From assembly GCA_025618425.1 (NCBI GenBank), contig CM046833.1, forward strand, positions 39,499,115 through 39,563,114: DNA of 64,000 nt, read 5' to 3'. The translations under genes and the position numbers were made by a program. Shown here piece by piece: positions 1-11,102 of the stretch. This stretch comes from Heliocidaris tuberculata (taxonomy: Eukaryota > Echinodermata > Echinoidea > Camarodonta > Echinometridae). Position 1 is the first letter of the stretch. Each line of letters opens with the position of its first letter. Below the pieces are notes generated by a model. That model saw only the letters and a list, made by a program, of their open reading frames with translations. It did no database searches and was not told the DNA's origin.

Positions 1-360
1 CTTATCCAAAAAGAACTCGCAAGAAAATAAATAAGTAAGATCTACACTGGGACTACATTGAAATTAATACATGGTTCCAAGCACAGAACAATTAAGCTTA
101 GGAAATTTCAAAGAGAGCTACATGTAGCTCTGCAGAATTAAAAAAATAAAATACACAAAAACTGCCACATGTATGAGAACCTCACTTTTCCTATGGCAAA
201 TTAAAAAATGAGGTCTAGTGAACAAAAAGGTGATTTTTTTTTTCACTGCTCAAGTCATATGGCACTGGTCAAGACCAAACACTAGATCTTTCCAAAGAAG
301 TTAGTTGCCAAACCCTCTCACATCTCATGAAAGACAAAGAGAATACCAGTCTGTAAAACC

Positions 361-484
361 ACAGTCACACTGCCAAACCGACTCCACACCGACTCCAAAC
401 CAACTGATTCTTGGCCATTGGTGGCAATGTAATTTTTGGTTCGGTGTGTTGTCGGTCTGGCGTCGGTCTTGTTGGTGTGACTGT
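361..484. mobile_element. Short inverted-repeat (MITE-like) element
   Basis: The segment begins ACAGTCACAC and ends GTGTGACTGT, a perfect 10-bp inverted pair. Inside the ends both arms carry several degenerate CCRACCGAC-type words (top strand on the left, complement on the right), so the whole 124 bp could fold as an imperfect hairpin. The open frames over it on both strands are by-products of this symmetry. No target duplication is clear, so the superfamily is unassigned. Confidence 0.5.
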
Positions 485-2105
485 GACAAAATGACTGGCT
501 GTTTACTACAGGTCACCTTTATTCCTCTGTTATCCTTGAATTGAAGGTGGTTTTTAAAATTTATTTCTCAAAGTACATGTACATTTAATACGCAAATTTC
601 CTAACCTGAAAATGAAATTGTTCACACTTTAATTGTTATCCAGTACCAGCAAGTAATGCAGATCAATTAAGGTACATGCATTATTTCTCCATTTTCTAGA
701 TCGAGGATCAAGCCGCAACTAATTTCATATTTTTCTTCACCATTGTAAATCAAGTCAATTCTTATTTATCGATTTACTCTAGACCTTACAAATAGCAAAG
801 GTACCTCCATGTGAATATTAAAAAGCATGATAATTTTTTTTTTTTTTCCATAATTTAATCAAATACCAACTTAAAGACAACTACTGGTACATATGTACGT
901 GTATGTAGAGAGGAATCTTACAATACTACTGGAATAACGTGCTAATAACCAACAGTGTACTTGAAAATTTTAAAGGAGAATACTATTCATCATTCCTTCA
1001 GCCTGTAAATAATCGTCATGTAAAGAATAATCTGCAATTCTAATCCATAAATCTAATCATTATGAAATAAGCCAATAATCGTAAATGTATGAACTTTCAA
1101 AGAAAGGAGTTCATGTACATGTAGAATCTAAAAGGTTGCAAATACAGTACATTTACACAAGAATTGAATATACAAAGTAAACTCTACGCTTAATTAAGCA
1201 AGTTCGGGGACATGGCAGTTCCACAATTTACATGAGAACCCCTGACCAGTCTTAAAATTGCAAATGAGAGACTCTCTGATAAAAGGTTAACACCCTCCTG
1301 TCTCTCAGCAGACAAAATATCAAAAATACTGAACCTCATCAACGTCCAACTTACTGCATATAATGATCCATCACATCACAACTTTCTTGAAATTAGAAAA
1401 TCAAACAATCAACATTTTTCTCTCCTGAATCGAAAATTTCCTCAAAGCGTACATGCCAAAAACAGGAACTCCAAATGAATGTGGCCTCTTGAAATGGAAA
1501 AAATTTGTCAGGCAAACATGCAAATTGGGTGTTTCTCATCATTCGCCCCAGAAGTAATGAATGAATGATGAGTACATCGTTTGGCATTTGCAGAGGAATA
1601 CCCGGCCGCGATCAATCCTATAGTTTCTTGTTAATTGGATACAGTGGACTGGGGCCAGGTTCCTTGATAGAGAGGTCATTTGGGATGATGGAGTGTCTGA
1701 GCTGACCGCTGTAATGAATGCACCCTCACGCACCACTGACCACCTGTGTTTGTGGTATTGGGACTACATACTCCATTCGCTAGAATCTCCCTTTAAATTG
1801 CCCCCTACACCCTTAAAACATAAAACCCAGTCCCGGATTCGATAGCTAAAGAGATTTTTTCCCTTTTGTTCAGTCTACTGTGAAAACATAACCTTTTGCA
1901 ACATAAAACTTTCAAGAATTATAAATGATGGCCATTTCTTTGAAAAAAAAATTCCAATATGCAAAAAATCGGTCTTCTGTCAGTTTTGATTTGAATATTT
2001 CAATTTTATATTTTATACAATTTACATGACACTTACGCGATTTTCAGATTCACAAAAGTTTCACGCTGCAAGCGAAAGTTTCTGGCTTTACAGTACAGCC
2101 GGTCT
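485..2105. other. Non-coding stretch, nothing recognised
   Basis: AT-rich sequence with short T runs (for example near 834-848) and scattered ACATGT words. The few open frames are under 70 codons and show no domain-like composition. I see no splice-bounded exon, RNA gene or clear repeat. It is most likely intron or intergenic DNA. Confidence 0.5.
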
Positions 2106-2243
2106 GGGGGGCGTTTCATCAAGTGTTTTTGCAGTGGTTTTTACCAACAAATTTGCTCTAAGCCAATCAGATGCAAAGATTTCAGTAGCTTATAACAGTT
2201 ATTGTAAATTGTCATTGATGACAAGTTTTATGAAACAGGGCCC
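2106..2243. mobile_element. MITE with GGGCCC/GTTTCAT-type termini
   Basis: The left end reads GGGGGGCGTTTCATCAAG. The right end is TTATGAAACAGGGCCC, whose complement GGGCCCTGTTTCATAA matches the left over the GTTTCAT core. A CCAATCAGA word lies internally, as in other MITEs of this window (45240, 51022) that carry ATTGGCT. Length is about 138 bp. The design matches the very common GGGCCCGTTTCATAAA-type MITEs of marine invertebrates (family name from memory, not searched). Confidence 0.55.
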
Positions 2244-2675
2244 TGGTGCCATTCATGTTGGTGTAACTAGGGTCTTGTGTAGAAATCTTGCCTATAAAAT
2301 ATGCCAAGGCACGTTCAATGTAATTTGATCATAAATTTCTACACCTCCTTAAGCTCTGGTAATTTTTTTTTTTTTTTTTTTTGTTCTCAGTGTAATTAAC
2401 TGAAATGGCTATTTAAAGTTTCTAAGCCTAAAAAATATTGTAGTATACAACTATACATTACTATCAATTATGTATGACACTCCCCTCCCCAACAAACATA
2501 GACACACATGTACACACACACCCCTCTTCCTACAATACTACAGCTACATTGTGGGATTCAGATTGGGGTTATCATTGGGATTCAGATTGGGATTATCTAG
2601 CAAACAAGTTCAATTCTCTATTATATTTTCACTGATCAAATGGCACCAAATTTAACCAAGTGTCATAATCATATA

Positions 2676-3407
2676 CAGTCCGACCTCGTTTATCCGGCCG
2701 CATTGGGACCCGCACCCATCCGGATAAGTGAAATGGCCGGATATGAGAGAAATGTACATTTTCTATGCAAATGAATAGGGTAGGGCAGTCTATTGGCTGT
2801 AAAATTTATGTTTTCTTGGTGTAGTTGATGATTGCAAATGATCTTTTTATTTGTAAGAGATGAAATGAAATAAAATTAAACAGAAAATTGCCCATGCTGT
2901 TCCTGTTTCCAAGGCTTTTGGGTGAATTGCATGACGAACTGGCCGGTTAACCCTTTCAGGACAGGAATTATTTAAGAGCTCAATTGATCACATTTTGTTC
3001 TGCAAATTGGCAATAATAATATTTTTCTTTTAGTGCTACATGGTTCTAATAAGATGTAATGTCTTGAAAATAATATACATGGTTAGGAACTTTGTTGAAA
3101 AGTTGAAAAAGTTGCCAATTTGGACAACAAACAATGATTTTGAATCTCTCAATGTGTTGCCAATTTAAGGATGTTCAATCTTATTCTCCTTTTTAAAATT
3201 CCTGGCATCAAACGCAATATGATCATGCAACAAAAATGGACACAGTATGTGCAGAATTTTTTGCTCTTTCTGATCATGCATCTGGTATATTTTTTAAGGC
3301 TCTAAATCAAAAGTTATTGGGCCAAACCACAAAATGTGGTCAATTGTCTCGAAAGGGTTAATAGAGATGGCCGGATAAATGAAGTTCGGAGAAGTGAGGT
3401 CGGACTG
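2676..3407. mobile_element. pogo/Tigger-like non-autonomous DNA transposon
   Basis: The element starts CAGTCCGACCTCGTTTATCC and ends GAGGTCGGACTG, a perfect 12-bp terminal inverted repeat, and is flanked on both sides by TA (2674-2675, 3408-3409), the duplication expected of the Tc1/mariner superfamily. The 'CCGACCTCGTTTATCCGG' style of terminus is typical of pogo/Tigger elements. Further symmetry is seen in GGCCGGATAT and GGCCGGATAAAT near the ends. No transposase frame is present. About 317 bp of original element remains once the 407-bp insertion at 2951-3357 and its TTAA are discounted. Confidence 0.8.
2951..3357 (+). mobile_element. piggyBac-like MITE, copy 1 (nested in pogo-like element)
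   Basis: The insert begins CCCTTTCAGGACAGG and ends TTGTCTCGAAAGGG. It is flanked by TTAA on both sides (2947-2950, 3358-3361), the signature duplication of piggyBac elements, whose termini usually start CCC. It sits inside the pogo-like element at 2676-3407 and is therefore younger than it. A second copy in the opposite orientation lies at 49941-50348, and the two align over their whole length with scattered changes. There is no coding frame, so a transposase would have to act in trans. Confidence 0.82.
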
Positions 3408-3537
3408 TATATTGTTTCTACCTGACCTCAATTCATCAGAATGTTCATGAAGCCATTTTGAGATGCAACAACATGTATGTTCCTACAAAGCTATCATAAA
3501 CAATGCAGAAGAGACTTTTAGCCAGTTTAAATTCATC

Positions 3538-3606
3538 TGCTGAGAGGAAAAAGGGCATTATCTCAAATTCTTGAATGCACAGGTAATGCCCTTCTGGCTC
3601 TCAACA
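3538..3606. repeat. Short hairpin (about 23-bp arms)
   Basis: TGCTGAGAGGAAAAAGGGCA on the left pairs with TGCCCTTCTGGCTCTCAACA on the right with a few mismatches, leaving a loop of about 20 nt. A related hairpin with the same GCTGAGAG...CTGGCTCTCAA borders is at 23768-23826, which suggests a small dispersed foldback family rather than a single-copy microRNA. The shape is compatible with a small-RNA precursor, but there is no evidence of expression. Confidence 0.4.
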
Positions 3607-4330
3607 AACCAATTGACATCTGTGTATGTGTATAGTTCCATTAACAAAAGGCATCACAAGACTACCTCTAATTACATATTAATTCTGTAGACAAACTTGA
3701 CTCCTTTCCACATGATATCATAATGATTACCAAGGCCATCGTGCAGACACATGCTGTCTGAACATAAACATGAATCCATCTCTTCTTGGCACCATGTGAC
3801 AACTTCGCAAGTCTGGGTCCTCCCGTCACCATGACAATAGAGGATGGGAAGCATCCCAGACGCAGACTGGTGGTCTCTGCCACCAGTCAGCATTAATTTG
3901 GGATGTGCAGGGGAGCATGGGCTGGATTTCATTTATACAAAGGTGCAGCTGTAGTGTAATTAAGGGACTAGTCATTGCAAATGAGATCCCGACGACATGC
4001 ACAAGCTACAGCTTCATAGCATAATACATTCAGACTAGGGAAGTGTAAGTTGATAGCAAAAGTTTTGGCTTTAGAATTAGAATATAACTCAATTTTATTT
4101 TGATAATAGCTAAAGGATTTCGACTCAACTTTGTATTCTAAAGGCAAGATTTTAATCACTGCTAAGATTTCTATATTAATATCTTTTGATCCATTTCCCT
4201 CATTCTCTTTTTGCCTTAAAAATAATGTCTCTGCCTTAAAATTGCTATCTTTCCCTTTTTTTCCTTCGACAATTATTTCCCCATCTGATATCTTACTTTG
4301 TCATGTTCTCTATAATTCATTCTCTCTATT
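3607..4330. other. Non-coding stretch, nothing recognised
   Basis: No splice-bounded open frame or inverted-repeat element was found. The overlapping minus-strand frames at 3668-3932 lack recognisable composition and are most likely chance. Confidence 0.4.
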
Positions 4331-4659
4331 ACAATGTTTCTCAATCTCTGTCTCTACCTCTCTTTCTCCCTACCCCTTCCCCTCTCTTTCTCTATCTGTA
4401 TCTCTATATTTCTATCTACTGCATCTCTCTCTCTCTCTATCTACTGCAACTCTCTATCTACTGTATCTCCCTCTCTCTCTTTCTCTATAGATCTTTCTTT
4501 CTCTATCTACTGTATCTCACTCTCTCTCTTTCCCTATCTTTCTCTATCTAGTACTGTATCTCTCTCTCTCTTTCTCTATCTTTATCTACTGTATCTCTCT
4601 CTCTCTCTCTCTTTCCCAGTCTATCTTTCTCTATCTAGTACTGTATCTCTCTCTCTCTT

Positions 4660-4690
<31 letters not shown>

Positions 4691-4805
4691 ATCTACTGTA
4701 TCTCTCTCTCCCTATCTAATGTACATCTATCTCTCTACCTCTCTTTCTCTATATCTCTCTATCTCTATCTACTGTACATCTCTCTCTCTCTCTCTCTCTC
4801 TCTCA
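4331..4805. repeat. CT-rich microsatellite / degenerate (TCTCTATC)n array
   Basis: Long low-complexity pyrimidine tract made of CTCTCTCT runs separated by TATCTACTGTATCTCTC-type words, so that a loose unit of 40-55 nt recurs several times. The three long overlapping + strand open frames here are artefacts of a repeat lacking stop codons. It lies about 600 bp upstream of the tentative first exon at 5402. Confidence 0.85.
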
Positions 4806-5016
4806 GAGTTAATGTGAATGAATGGCAGTCCTGATGACAATTTCTCCCTAGTGACATAGATCTTCATTACCCAACTTCTATTGTCATATACTGCTTCATT
4901 ATCTTATACCCATTCCTCCTCATGAAAGCATTGATGAAATCCTGAAATGAATAGCTAGGTTCACACGACAGTTCCTCAATTTTGGCCCGAATTAATGAAA
5001 TTTGGAGGTTTATCTC

Positions 5017-5141
5017 AACCCATGGTTTAAACTTCCAATAGCGTAGCATAGTAAAACATGCTACGTGCATGGCCTCTTGTCCAGTGAAAGGGCACTTATA
5101 TATGCCTATTTTGGTCCACGCGGAAGGTTTAAACCATGGTT
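5017..5141. repeat. Inverted repeat with TTTAAACCATGG arms
   Basis: AACCCATGGTTTAAACTTCC (5017-5036) is nearly perfectly complementary to GGAAGGTTTAAACCATGGTT (5122-5141), separated by 85 bp. This may be the internal part of a decayed MITE. It lies about 260 bp upstream of the tentative start codon at 5402, so it could instead be promoter-proximal. No target duplication was found. Confidence 0.5.
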
Positions 5142-5401
5142 TAGACCAAAATCATGAGCAGTGAGGTGTCATCACTTGTATTTACCTGCTCTGCGAACAG
5201 AATAAACCTTCAGTTAAGCCAAGCTCGTTGTTACGATTGACCTCTCTAATCATGTTAAGCTAAGTGTAAGGCATAACACTCAATCGCTTGGATTGTAATT
5301 TTATAACTTTAAGCAGTTGTTGTTTCGGTGAACCCCACCTTGGTTGGTGGGCTGCTGTTTGTAAACTTAAAGTCTCACCAACTTAAAGTTTTGAGATCAC
5401 G

Positions 5402-5464
5402 ATGGCCCGTGCGAACGTAGCTATAGAATACTTGACCGACAAGGGAATCATGCCCAGGAAAGAG
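5402..5464 (+). CDS. Tentative first coding exon, unknown protein (21 codons)
   Basis: An ATG in the context ATCACGATGG (purine at -3, G at +4) opens a frame that reads MARANVAIEY and finishes GIMPRKE, followed directly by GTACAG, a usable splice donor, in phase 0. No stop lies in the frame. The next tentative exon on this strand (16178-16260) begins in phase 0, so the two could join, giving a soluble, charged N-terminus with no signal peptide. I do not recognise the protein. Upstream 5160-5400 is unremarkable and could be 5' UTR. A short chance frame next to a chance GT cannot be excluded. Confidence 0.35.
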
Positions 5465-6877
5465 GTACAGAAATCATAATACATCAGGACAAAATACAAA
5501 TCTTCATTAATTTGCAATGGCTGTACATGCTGTATGCTGAAGGTGACTCATTTAGTAATTGGAAAATCGGGGAGGGGTGCAAGAAGTCATTTTTGATTGA
5601 TGATGGGAGTACATGCAGAGCAGTGTGGACGAAAGAAGGTAAAAGAACACTGAGTGTTATCTGAGGTAGAACTCAATGCTTAGAGTAAGACAATAATAGA
5701 AAAGAAACAATTGACTGGATGCAAGAAACCGTTGCGAATTCCAGATTCCTAAAAAGTTTCTTGCTGCATAATTATCGAATCTCAATACATTTCTGCAAGC
5801 ATATACAACTTCTTGCCAAAAAATGGGCTGTCATAAGCAATGAAGTTTCATGCTAAAGAAATATAGGGTTTTACAGAAGGCAGAAAAGCAAAATAAACAG
5901 AAAATGAGAAAGTACATAGAGGTTCTACCTCTCTATACGACCAAATGACTTTCATGACAGTGTCCTTCTTTTTTCTAGTCACTGATGTTATTTTTTTTCT
6001 TCATCGTCACAGTTAATATTAAATGTATGATATGAACTTATTAAAAAGTGCCAAGAGAGAAAATTGATCTACATGGATACTAACCTCAGATCAAATTCAA
6101 CCTGTCGGCGATGCTGGAGTTTATACAAGGGAAGCCATTAAGGATGATGAAATTTTCTACACACTAATTGAATCTAACTTGACAGGATATACATGGTCAT
6201 TTCACAGGAGCTCCAGGGATGTTATCTAATGCTTTACACAGCTAATCAAGAAAGCATCCTATAAGGAGATTGTAAATGTAAACAGTTTTAAAGAAAGTGA
6301 TGTTAATTAAAATGAGGTAATTCTCTCCTTCCTAGCAATGAGTACATGTGTACTTTTAAGTTTTTGATTACTTTCTGATCAAGTGTCTTTTGGAAACATT
6401 ATATCATAAACATGGACACATACGGTATTTGGAAATAACATAAAGGTGCAAATCTACAGAAATTAATATTGATGTCACTTGTTATGCATGTAGGCCCCTT
6501 GCTCTGCAAATGACTACATTATCTATTGATAGGTTCAACTCAAATAATGCAGATCTGTCTATGGGGCAATTCCGTGCAGAGTGTCCCGTACAACATATAT
6601 ATTACATTTATATTTCATCCATGAACAAAAACTCTCTTGATATGATCATGACTATAGATGGTGATACCAGAAAGCACCATTATTCATTATTACCTATATG
6701 GGGTAGTTCTACGATGCATTTATAATTCATATTTTGCGCGGTCCGCAAACGACCTAGTTCTGAGCGGTCATCATTCCCTGATATTTTCCCTCTTCCGGGT
6801 TTCACCATTCACTTTGTGTAAAAAAAGTGCGGTCAACATTGAGCCCGATTAACATCCGGGACTCTCCAAACAGTTGA
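5465..6877. other. Putative intron or intergenic sequence
   Basis: If the exon at 5402-5464 is real, this is the start of a ~10.7-kb intron. The stretch is AT-rich, with no supported exon, RNA gene or inverted-repeat element. The frames at 6510-6852 are short and uncharacteristic. Confidence 0.4.
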
Positions 6878-7040
6878 TTGATCGCCACAAATTTTGAGCG
6901 AGCAGAGACAACTGTGCGATGCGATACCAAGCAAGTGACAGCTAGAGTAGCGGCACCCCCGGCGGCCCGCCGACAAGCGGGCGGCGTAGGCGGCTGGCTG
7001 CATGGCTCAGCGCTGCATGCTGCTCTGAATGTAAACTATC

Positions 7041-7217
7041 ATGGCGGCCTCCACAGGAGTTCGCTCCGGGGATCGAAGTCTACGTTTGCGTTTCTAGATG
7101 ACGACGAATTCGAGTGCATTTTAAGGAATAAGGATGCGGATAATACATAGAAAGCAACGAGACATGCAGTAGCAATTTTTTACGAATATCTGAAGGAAAA
7201 GGGGCTATTTAAAGGAG
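7041..7217 (+). pseudogene. Broken Crypton/DUF3504-like (tyrosine-recombinase family) N-terminal exon
   Basis: After a GC-rich leader, an ATG at 7041 opens MAASTGVRSG... but its frame stops at 7095. One frame over, the sequence continues FLDDDEFECILRNKDADNT, meets a TAG, then reads KATRHAVAIFYEYLKEKGLF before GGAG followed by GTGAGT, a strong donor at 7218. The pattern 'kNT-(K/Q)-kAT...F..YL.EKG' resembles the SAM-like core-binding region at the N-terminus of Crypton-derived and DUF3504 proteins, including the KIAA1958/QRICH1-type relatives (comparison from memory). The frameshift and stop mark it as decayed unless they are assembly errors. No catalytic recombinase exon was found downstream. 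Confidence 0.5.
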
Positions 7218-7319
7218 GTGAGTACCGGTACATTGTCCCGGTACATTTTGTAGATTATCTCTACGTGCACAACTGTATAGATCTACATCTCATTTACAAA
7301 GGGATAGGTAATAATAATA

Positions 7320-7463
7320 ATAATATTGACTGGCTTATCTTTCGGGAGATGCAGGAAATGTTGCCCTTACTGAGATAATATTGACCTCGTCTTCGACTCG
7401 GTCAATATTGTTTCAGTGCGGGCAACATTTCCTGGTATCTCCCTCAAGGCCAGTCAATATTAT
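7320..7463. repeat. Long palindromic foldback (about 60-bp arms)
   Basis: ATAATATTGACTGG at the left end is matched by CCAGTCAATATTAT at the right end. Further in, GGGAGATGCAGGAAATGTTG pairs with CAACATTTCCTGGTATCTCC, then AATATTGACC with GGTCAATATT, around a centre reading CCTCGTCTTCGACTCGG. The whole ~144 bp is thus a near-perfect foldback. A structurally similar palindrome with a centre reading CTCGGCTACGCCTCG lies at 49298-49460. Confidence 0.75.
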
Positions 7464-7861
7464 ATAAATGGACCTATCGAAAGATTCTTCATTTTTTGAC
7501 AAAATATGTGGAAGGAATACGACATAGAGAACACATTCCACGGAATCGCCCTACTGGTATCTCGAGTAAGAGTGATCGCTGAAAATTGGAAATTTGTGTC
7601 GAAATCATCGCAATTCAAAGTAAGTTTTCTCGTCACTATTCATAACAAATTAAGTGTCAGATGTTAGAACAAATCAAGATATTTGAATTAGATCTATGGC
7701 AGGAGAGTGCTAAGAATGTTACAGATTAACCGGTTTGCTACGAGAAAAGGGTATTCCCAGTATTAATCCAATGGGAATGAAAGAATTCAATAGTCAACAA
7801 GTTAAAAGAGTGTGGCTTTTCTATATATTCTTATCATGCAATGGGCTTCTTGCGTTTATTC

Positions 7862-7874
7862 AATAATAACAATA

Positions 7875-7939
<65 letters not shown>

Positions 7940-7977
7940 AATAATAATAATAAATAATAATAATAATAATAATAATG
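7862..7977. repeat. (GAT)n/(AAT)n microsatellite
   Basis: A run of about twenty-two ATG/GAT triplets flows into AAT triplets. It abuts the LINE-like 3' end at 7978-8050 and, read on the minus strand, is the kind of (ATT)n tail left by CR1/L2-clade LINEs, later expanded with ATC/CAT units. The poly-Met and poly-Ser open frames here are not genes. Confidence 0.85.
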
Positions 7978-8050
7978 GTGCCTTCTTGTATAGCGCTGAG
8001 GTCCATCACGCTGTGAACAACCTGGATACAAGGACACTTTGGTAATCTAA
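7978..8050 (-). mobile_element. 3' end of a CR1/L2-type LINE (short remnant)
   Basis: On the minus strand the segment reads GCGTGATGGACCTCAGCGCT then ATACAAGAAGGCACC and runs into ATT repeats. A GCGCTATACAA word before an (ATT)n tail is the usual 3' end of CR1/L2-clade retrotransposons, and the fragment at 53069-53160 ends the same way (GGCGCTTTATAA before ATT repeats). No coding part is visible further 5'; the ~140 bp beyond 8050 may be more of the element's 3' UTR. Confidence 0.55.
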
Positions 8051-8190
8051 AAGTGTCCGATCTACTCCATAGCTCACCCTATTGGCATCCATATTATCTG
8101 TATTAATCACCCCCAAATCCCTTATTTCCTGCAAACCATCACATCTAATCGTAACAGAGTTGAACGGTATGCAGGATATCCAATGGCTCC

Positions 8191-8575
8191 TAGCCTGTTT
8201 ACACTACAGGAAAGTTACACAAGAGTCATATTTAAATAAACGTTGTTCATCTTAGAGCAAAACGGGCTTACACACTTTCAAAAAGTATCCTATAAAGAAA
8301 GAGCTCATGAGAAACAAGTTTTGGGAAAGTCGATCAGCTGACACCATAAGTTTTGCATCAGGTTATAACATAAAAGTCATGGACAGCGATGGAGCACACA
8401 GTATGTAATTACACCTGATTGGTCACATCAGCGAGCACACACGATAAGCCCCTCCAAGTTATACGGTTTTTGTGCGATAAAACATTCAGACTACAAGGGG
8501 ATGCTGCTTCTTTACTGATCTTTGTACGAAATGACACTCAAACATGCGTTTTGACATTCAGTCTATCAAAAAAAT
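8191..8575 (+). mobile_element. Dispersed DNA-transposon-like repeat, copy 1 (truncated on the right)
   Basis: It starts TAGCCTGTTTACACTACAGG and shares long matching stretches with 41256-41673, including TTGGGAAAGTC, GATTGGTCACATCAGC and CAAGGGGATGCTG. The left terminus resembles hAT-type MITE ends. The right terminus is not recovered; the match fades shortly before the Tc1-end element that starts at 8597. Confidence 0.65.
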
Positions 8576-8709
8576 GAATGACAAATCATACATGTACACT
8601 ACCGTCTAAAAGTTTTGGCACTTCGGTACGGGAAGGGAAGGTCTCGATAGACCGATCGGGAGCTTCCCGCGGGAGCTTCCCGCGGTTCCGTACCCATTGC
8701 AAAAAATAA

Positions 8710-8797
8710 CGGGAAGCCATCGGTAAGCTAACGGGAGGCTAGCGGGAAGGTAACGGTAAGCTACCGGGAAGCTATCGAGACGCTATCGGGAGCTTCC
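8710..8797 (+). repeat. Left subterminal array, eight 11-bp units
   Basis: Eight consecutive units start at 8710, 8721, 8732, 8743, 8754, 8765, 8776 and 8787, with consensus CGGGAAGCTAW (variants CGGTAAGCTAA, CGGGAGGCTAG, CGAGACGCTAT). The spacing is exactly 11 bp throughout although the bases drift, which suggests selection on spacing or recent amplification. Confidence 0.85.
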
Positions 8798-8920
8798 CGC
8801 TGAGGCTTTTCATAGCTAGCTATGGCCTATCGAGAAGGCGCGCGCCTTAAACGCGTATATGCGCGAATGCCTCGTCTCCTTCTTGGCCTGGCGCTGATTA
8901 TCGATTGCAAACTAAACTCT

Positions 8921-9000
8921 ATTGTGACGTCATAATGGATATTTTTGAGCTGCCGCGGCGCGGGTCTTTCAAATATAATTTATTGTGAAGTCACAATGGA
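8921..9000. promoter_or_regulatory. Palindromic CRE-like motifs (two copies)
   Basis: ATTGTGACGTCATAATGGAT (8921-8940) and TATTGTGAAGTCACAATGGA (8981-9000) are two versions of one motif centred on TGACGTCA, the consensus bound by CREB/ATF bZIP proteins. The same extended motif is in element 2 (25734-25751, and reversed near 29485-29500) and in the MITE at 24330-24772. Function is inferred only from the motif. Confidence 0.5.
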
Positions 9001-11102
9001 TAATTCATTTTGACTCGTACCGTGACGCAATCTACCAGTCATCTGCCCCTAACTTTGAGGTTATGATTATCCCCACATGTTATTCAAGCAAAGGTAATAA
9101 CAAATTCTTCAAAGATGTATTTTTAAACACAATATCCCGTCGGTGATATTTATTTTTTTCAATAAAATTTGTTTGGTGTTTTTCCTTCCTTTTAAATCAA
9201 GTCAAGATTGTTTTAATTTCCAATTCTCTGCGTAGTGGGCCTTATCTTTTTCCGAGCGGGTATTAACTATTATAATAAAGCATTTACATGTACTACCAGA
9301 ATAATTTAATTGACAAAATGATTTTTAAAATCTTTAGTTTTTCTCCTGATCGAAGCCATTTCCCGATTTTTATGTTCATGCAAAATCTATCAGTTTGTAT
9401 ACTGTTTGTTTCTTGCTGTTTATGAGTGAAAATAATTTTTTTTTTTTGGGGGGGGGCACGATAAGTTTATATGAGAAATTGTATTTGAAATACTAGTCTG
9501 TACTGATAAGTCTCGAACTCTAAAGTGTGTCCAATCTACAAGTACACATGTTCTGATTGATTAACTCTCTCAATATATATTTATTTTCATGTTTCATCAT
9601 GTCTCATTCTGTTGATGCAGTGTTGTGTGAGATGTATTTTTGTTCAGTTTTTGCCTTCCAGTTTGTCGTTTTTAGTTTTTTTTTAGTTTTTTAGTTTTAC
9701 CGAGACTCTCAGACTGACCCTGCAATATGAGGAAGCCGGCTGCATAAGTGGGTAACATTGAAATGCATGTATAAAGTTGAGTCCATCCATTATCACCTTG
9801 TAATCATATGTAAATTATATAATTGTTTTGATTCAATAAAACACATATCCCCCCCCCAAAAAAAAAATAAATAAATAAATAAATAAAAAAATAAAAAAAT
9901 AAATGAATAAATGAATTTAAAAAAATAAAAAATTGAGTCCAACAAATCTGCAGCCACCAAGAAAACATCAAGGTCTTCAGCTTTGTATGAATATTCCATC
10001 TTTTACCAAGTCATGATCCATGTTCATTTCATGGTTACACTGACTTATTAAAGTAAGAGAGCTTGCTTTAGCACAATTTACATGTATAAGGCAAGTAATG
10101 TCTGACATTTCATGAGATAGTTCCCCACGTTTAGTGAGAATTGAAACTTAGTCTGTGAGTGCCAAGAAAAAAATGCATACATGCCTCGACTTCTTTGCCC
10201 TTTCTTCGGGGGGGGGGTGTGGTTTGGGAACTTCCATGTGAGTTGTGACATTTTTGTAGATTTTGCTTCTGTTAAACAAAAATGTCACAGCCGATGCAAA
10301 GCATCACGAGTCCATGACCAGTGCAATATTATCGATCCATTATTATAATTATCATCTAGTTTCTATACATGATCGTATACTTGTAGTCGCAACATAGGAT
10401 CTACAAGTAGGCCTTTGTGTCCGATTGGAAAATATATAGAGTATAGACCCCCGCCCACCCGTATTGTATCAAATGGCATGAAGTCGACGTATGTACCGCT
10501 GAAAGTGATAGCGTCACATGGTCAGAGCGTGTGATGCGAAGAAAGGTTGGCAACATTAGTGAGATTTTACCCAAATTTTAATCGGCATCTCAGAATATCA
10601 ATATAACGACTTTTTCGGTCAGTTATCTCATAACATGTTCAGAAATTACTTACCTTTCGATGCATTTTCAGTATAACATACTTCGTACGACCAAGGAGGC
10701 CTAGTACCTCCTTAGTATTAATAAGTTGTACGACGAGTACTTCGCAACTAGTATGAACAAGTCAAATGCTCTCTCAATCAACGCAACACGTTGATGACTC
10801 GTTTGGACTCGATCGTATGATCATTGCGCAATATCTTGAACATGTGCAGTCTTAGAATTCAGACGCTGTTTTACCCGCTATGACTGAGCAAGCTTTATCC
10901 CTGCGAACTAAGGTATTCGGCGACTTCATTTTCAGTTTCGGGTCACTATGATAAATTCAGAAGCACTCTTTTTTGTCTTCGAATTTCTTAACCTGCTTGC
11001 CTAGTTTGGCTTTGCTACCGAATTTAGAATTTTAGTTCCCTTGTCAAACCAAAGTTCCCCGGTAAAGAATTAAACATTTTAAAGCTTCACTCTTTCAACT
11101 CC
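9001..11102. other. Interior of element 1, no gene
   Basis: AT-rich sequence with T/G runs (9433-9458), an (AAAT)n stretch near 9865-9935 and a G run near 10209. No coding frame, RNA gene or inverted-repeat element was recognised. Confidence 0.5.

Noticed and set aside
4131..4834. Long overlapping open frames, up to 166 codons
   Set aside because: They run through a CT microsatellite; poly-Leu/Ser translation in all frames.
7812..8045. Frame with poly-Met, poly-Ile and poly-Asn
   Set aside because: Translation of the (GAT)n/(AAT)n microsatellite.
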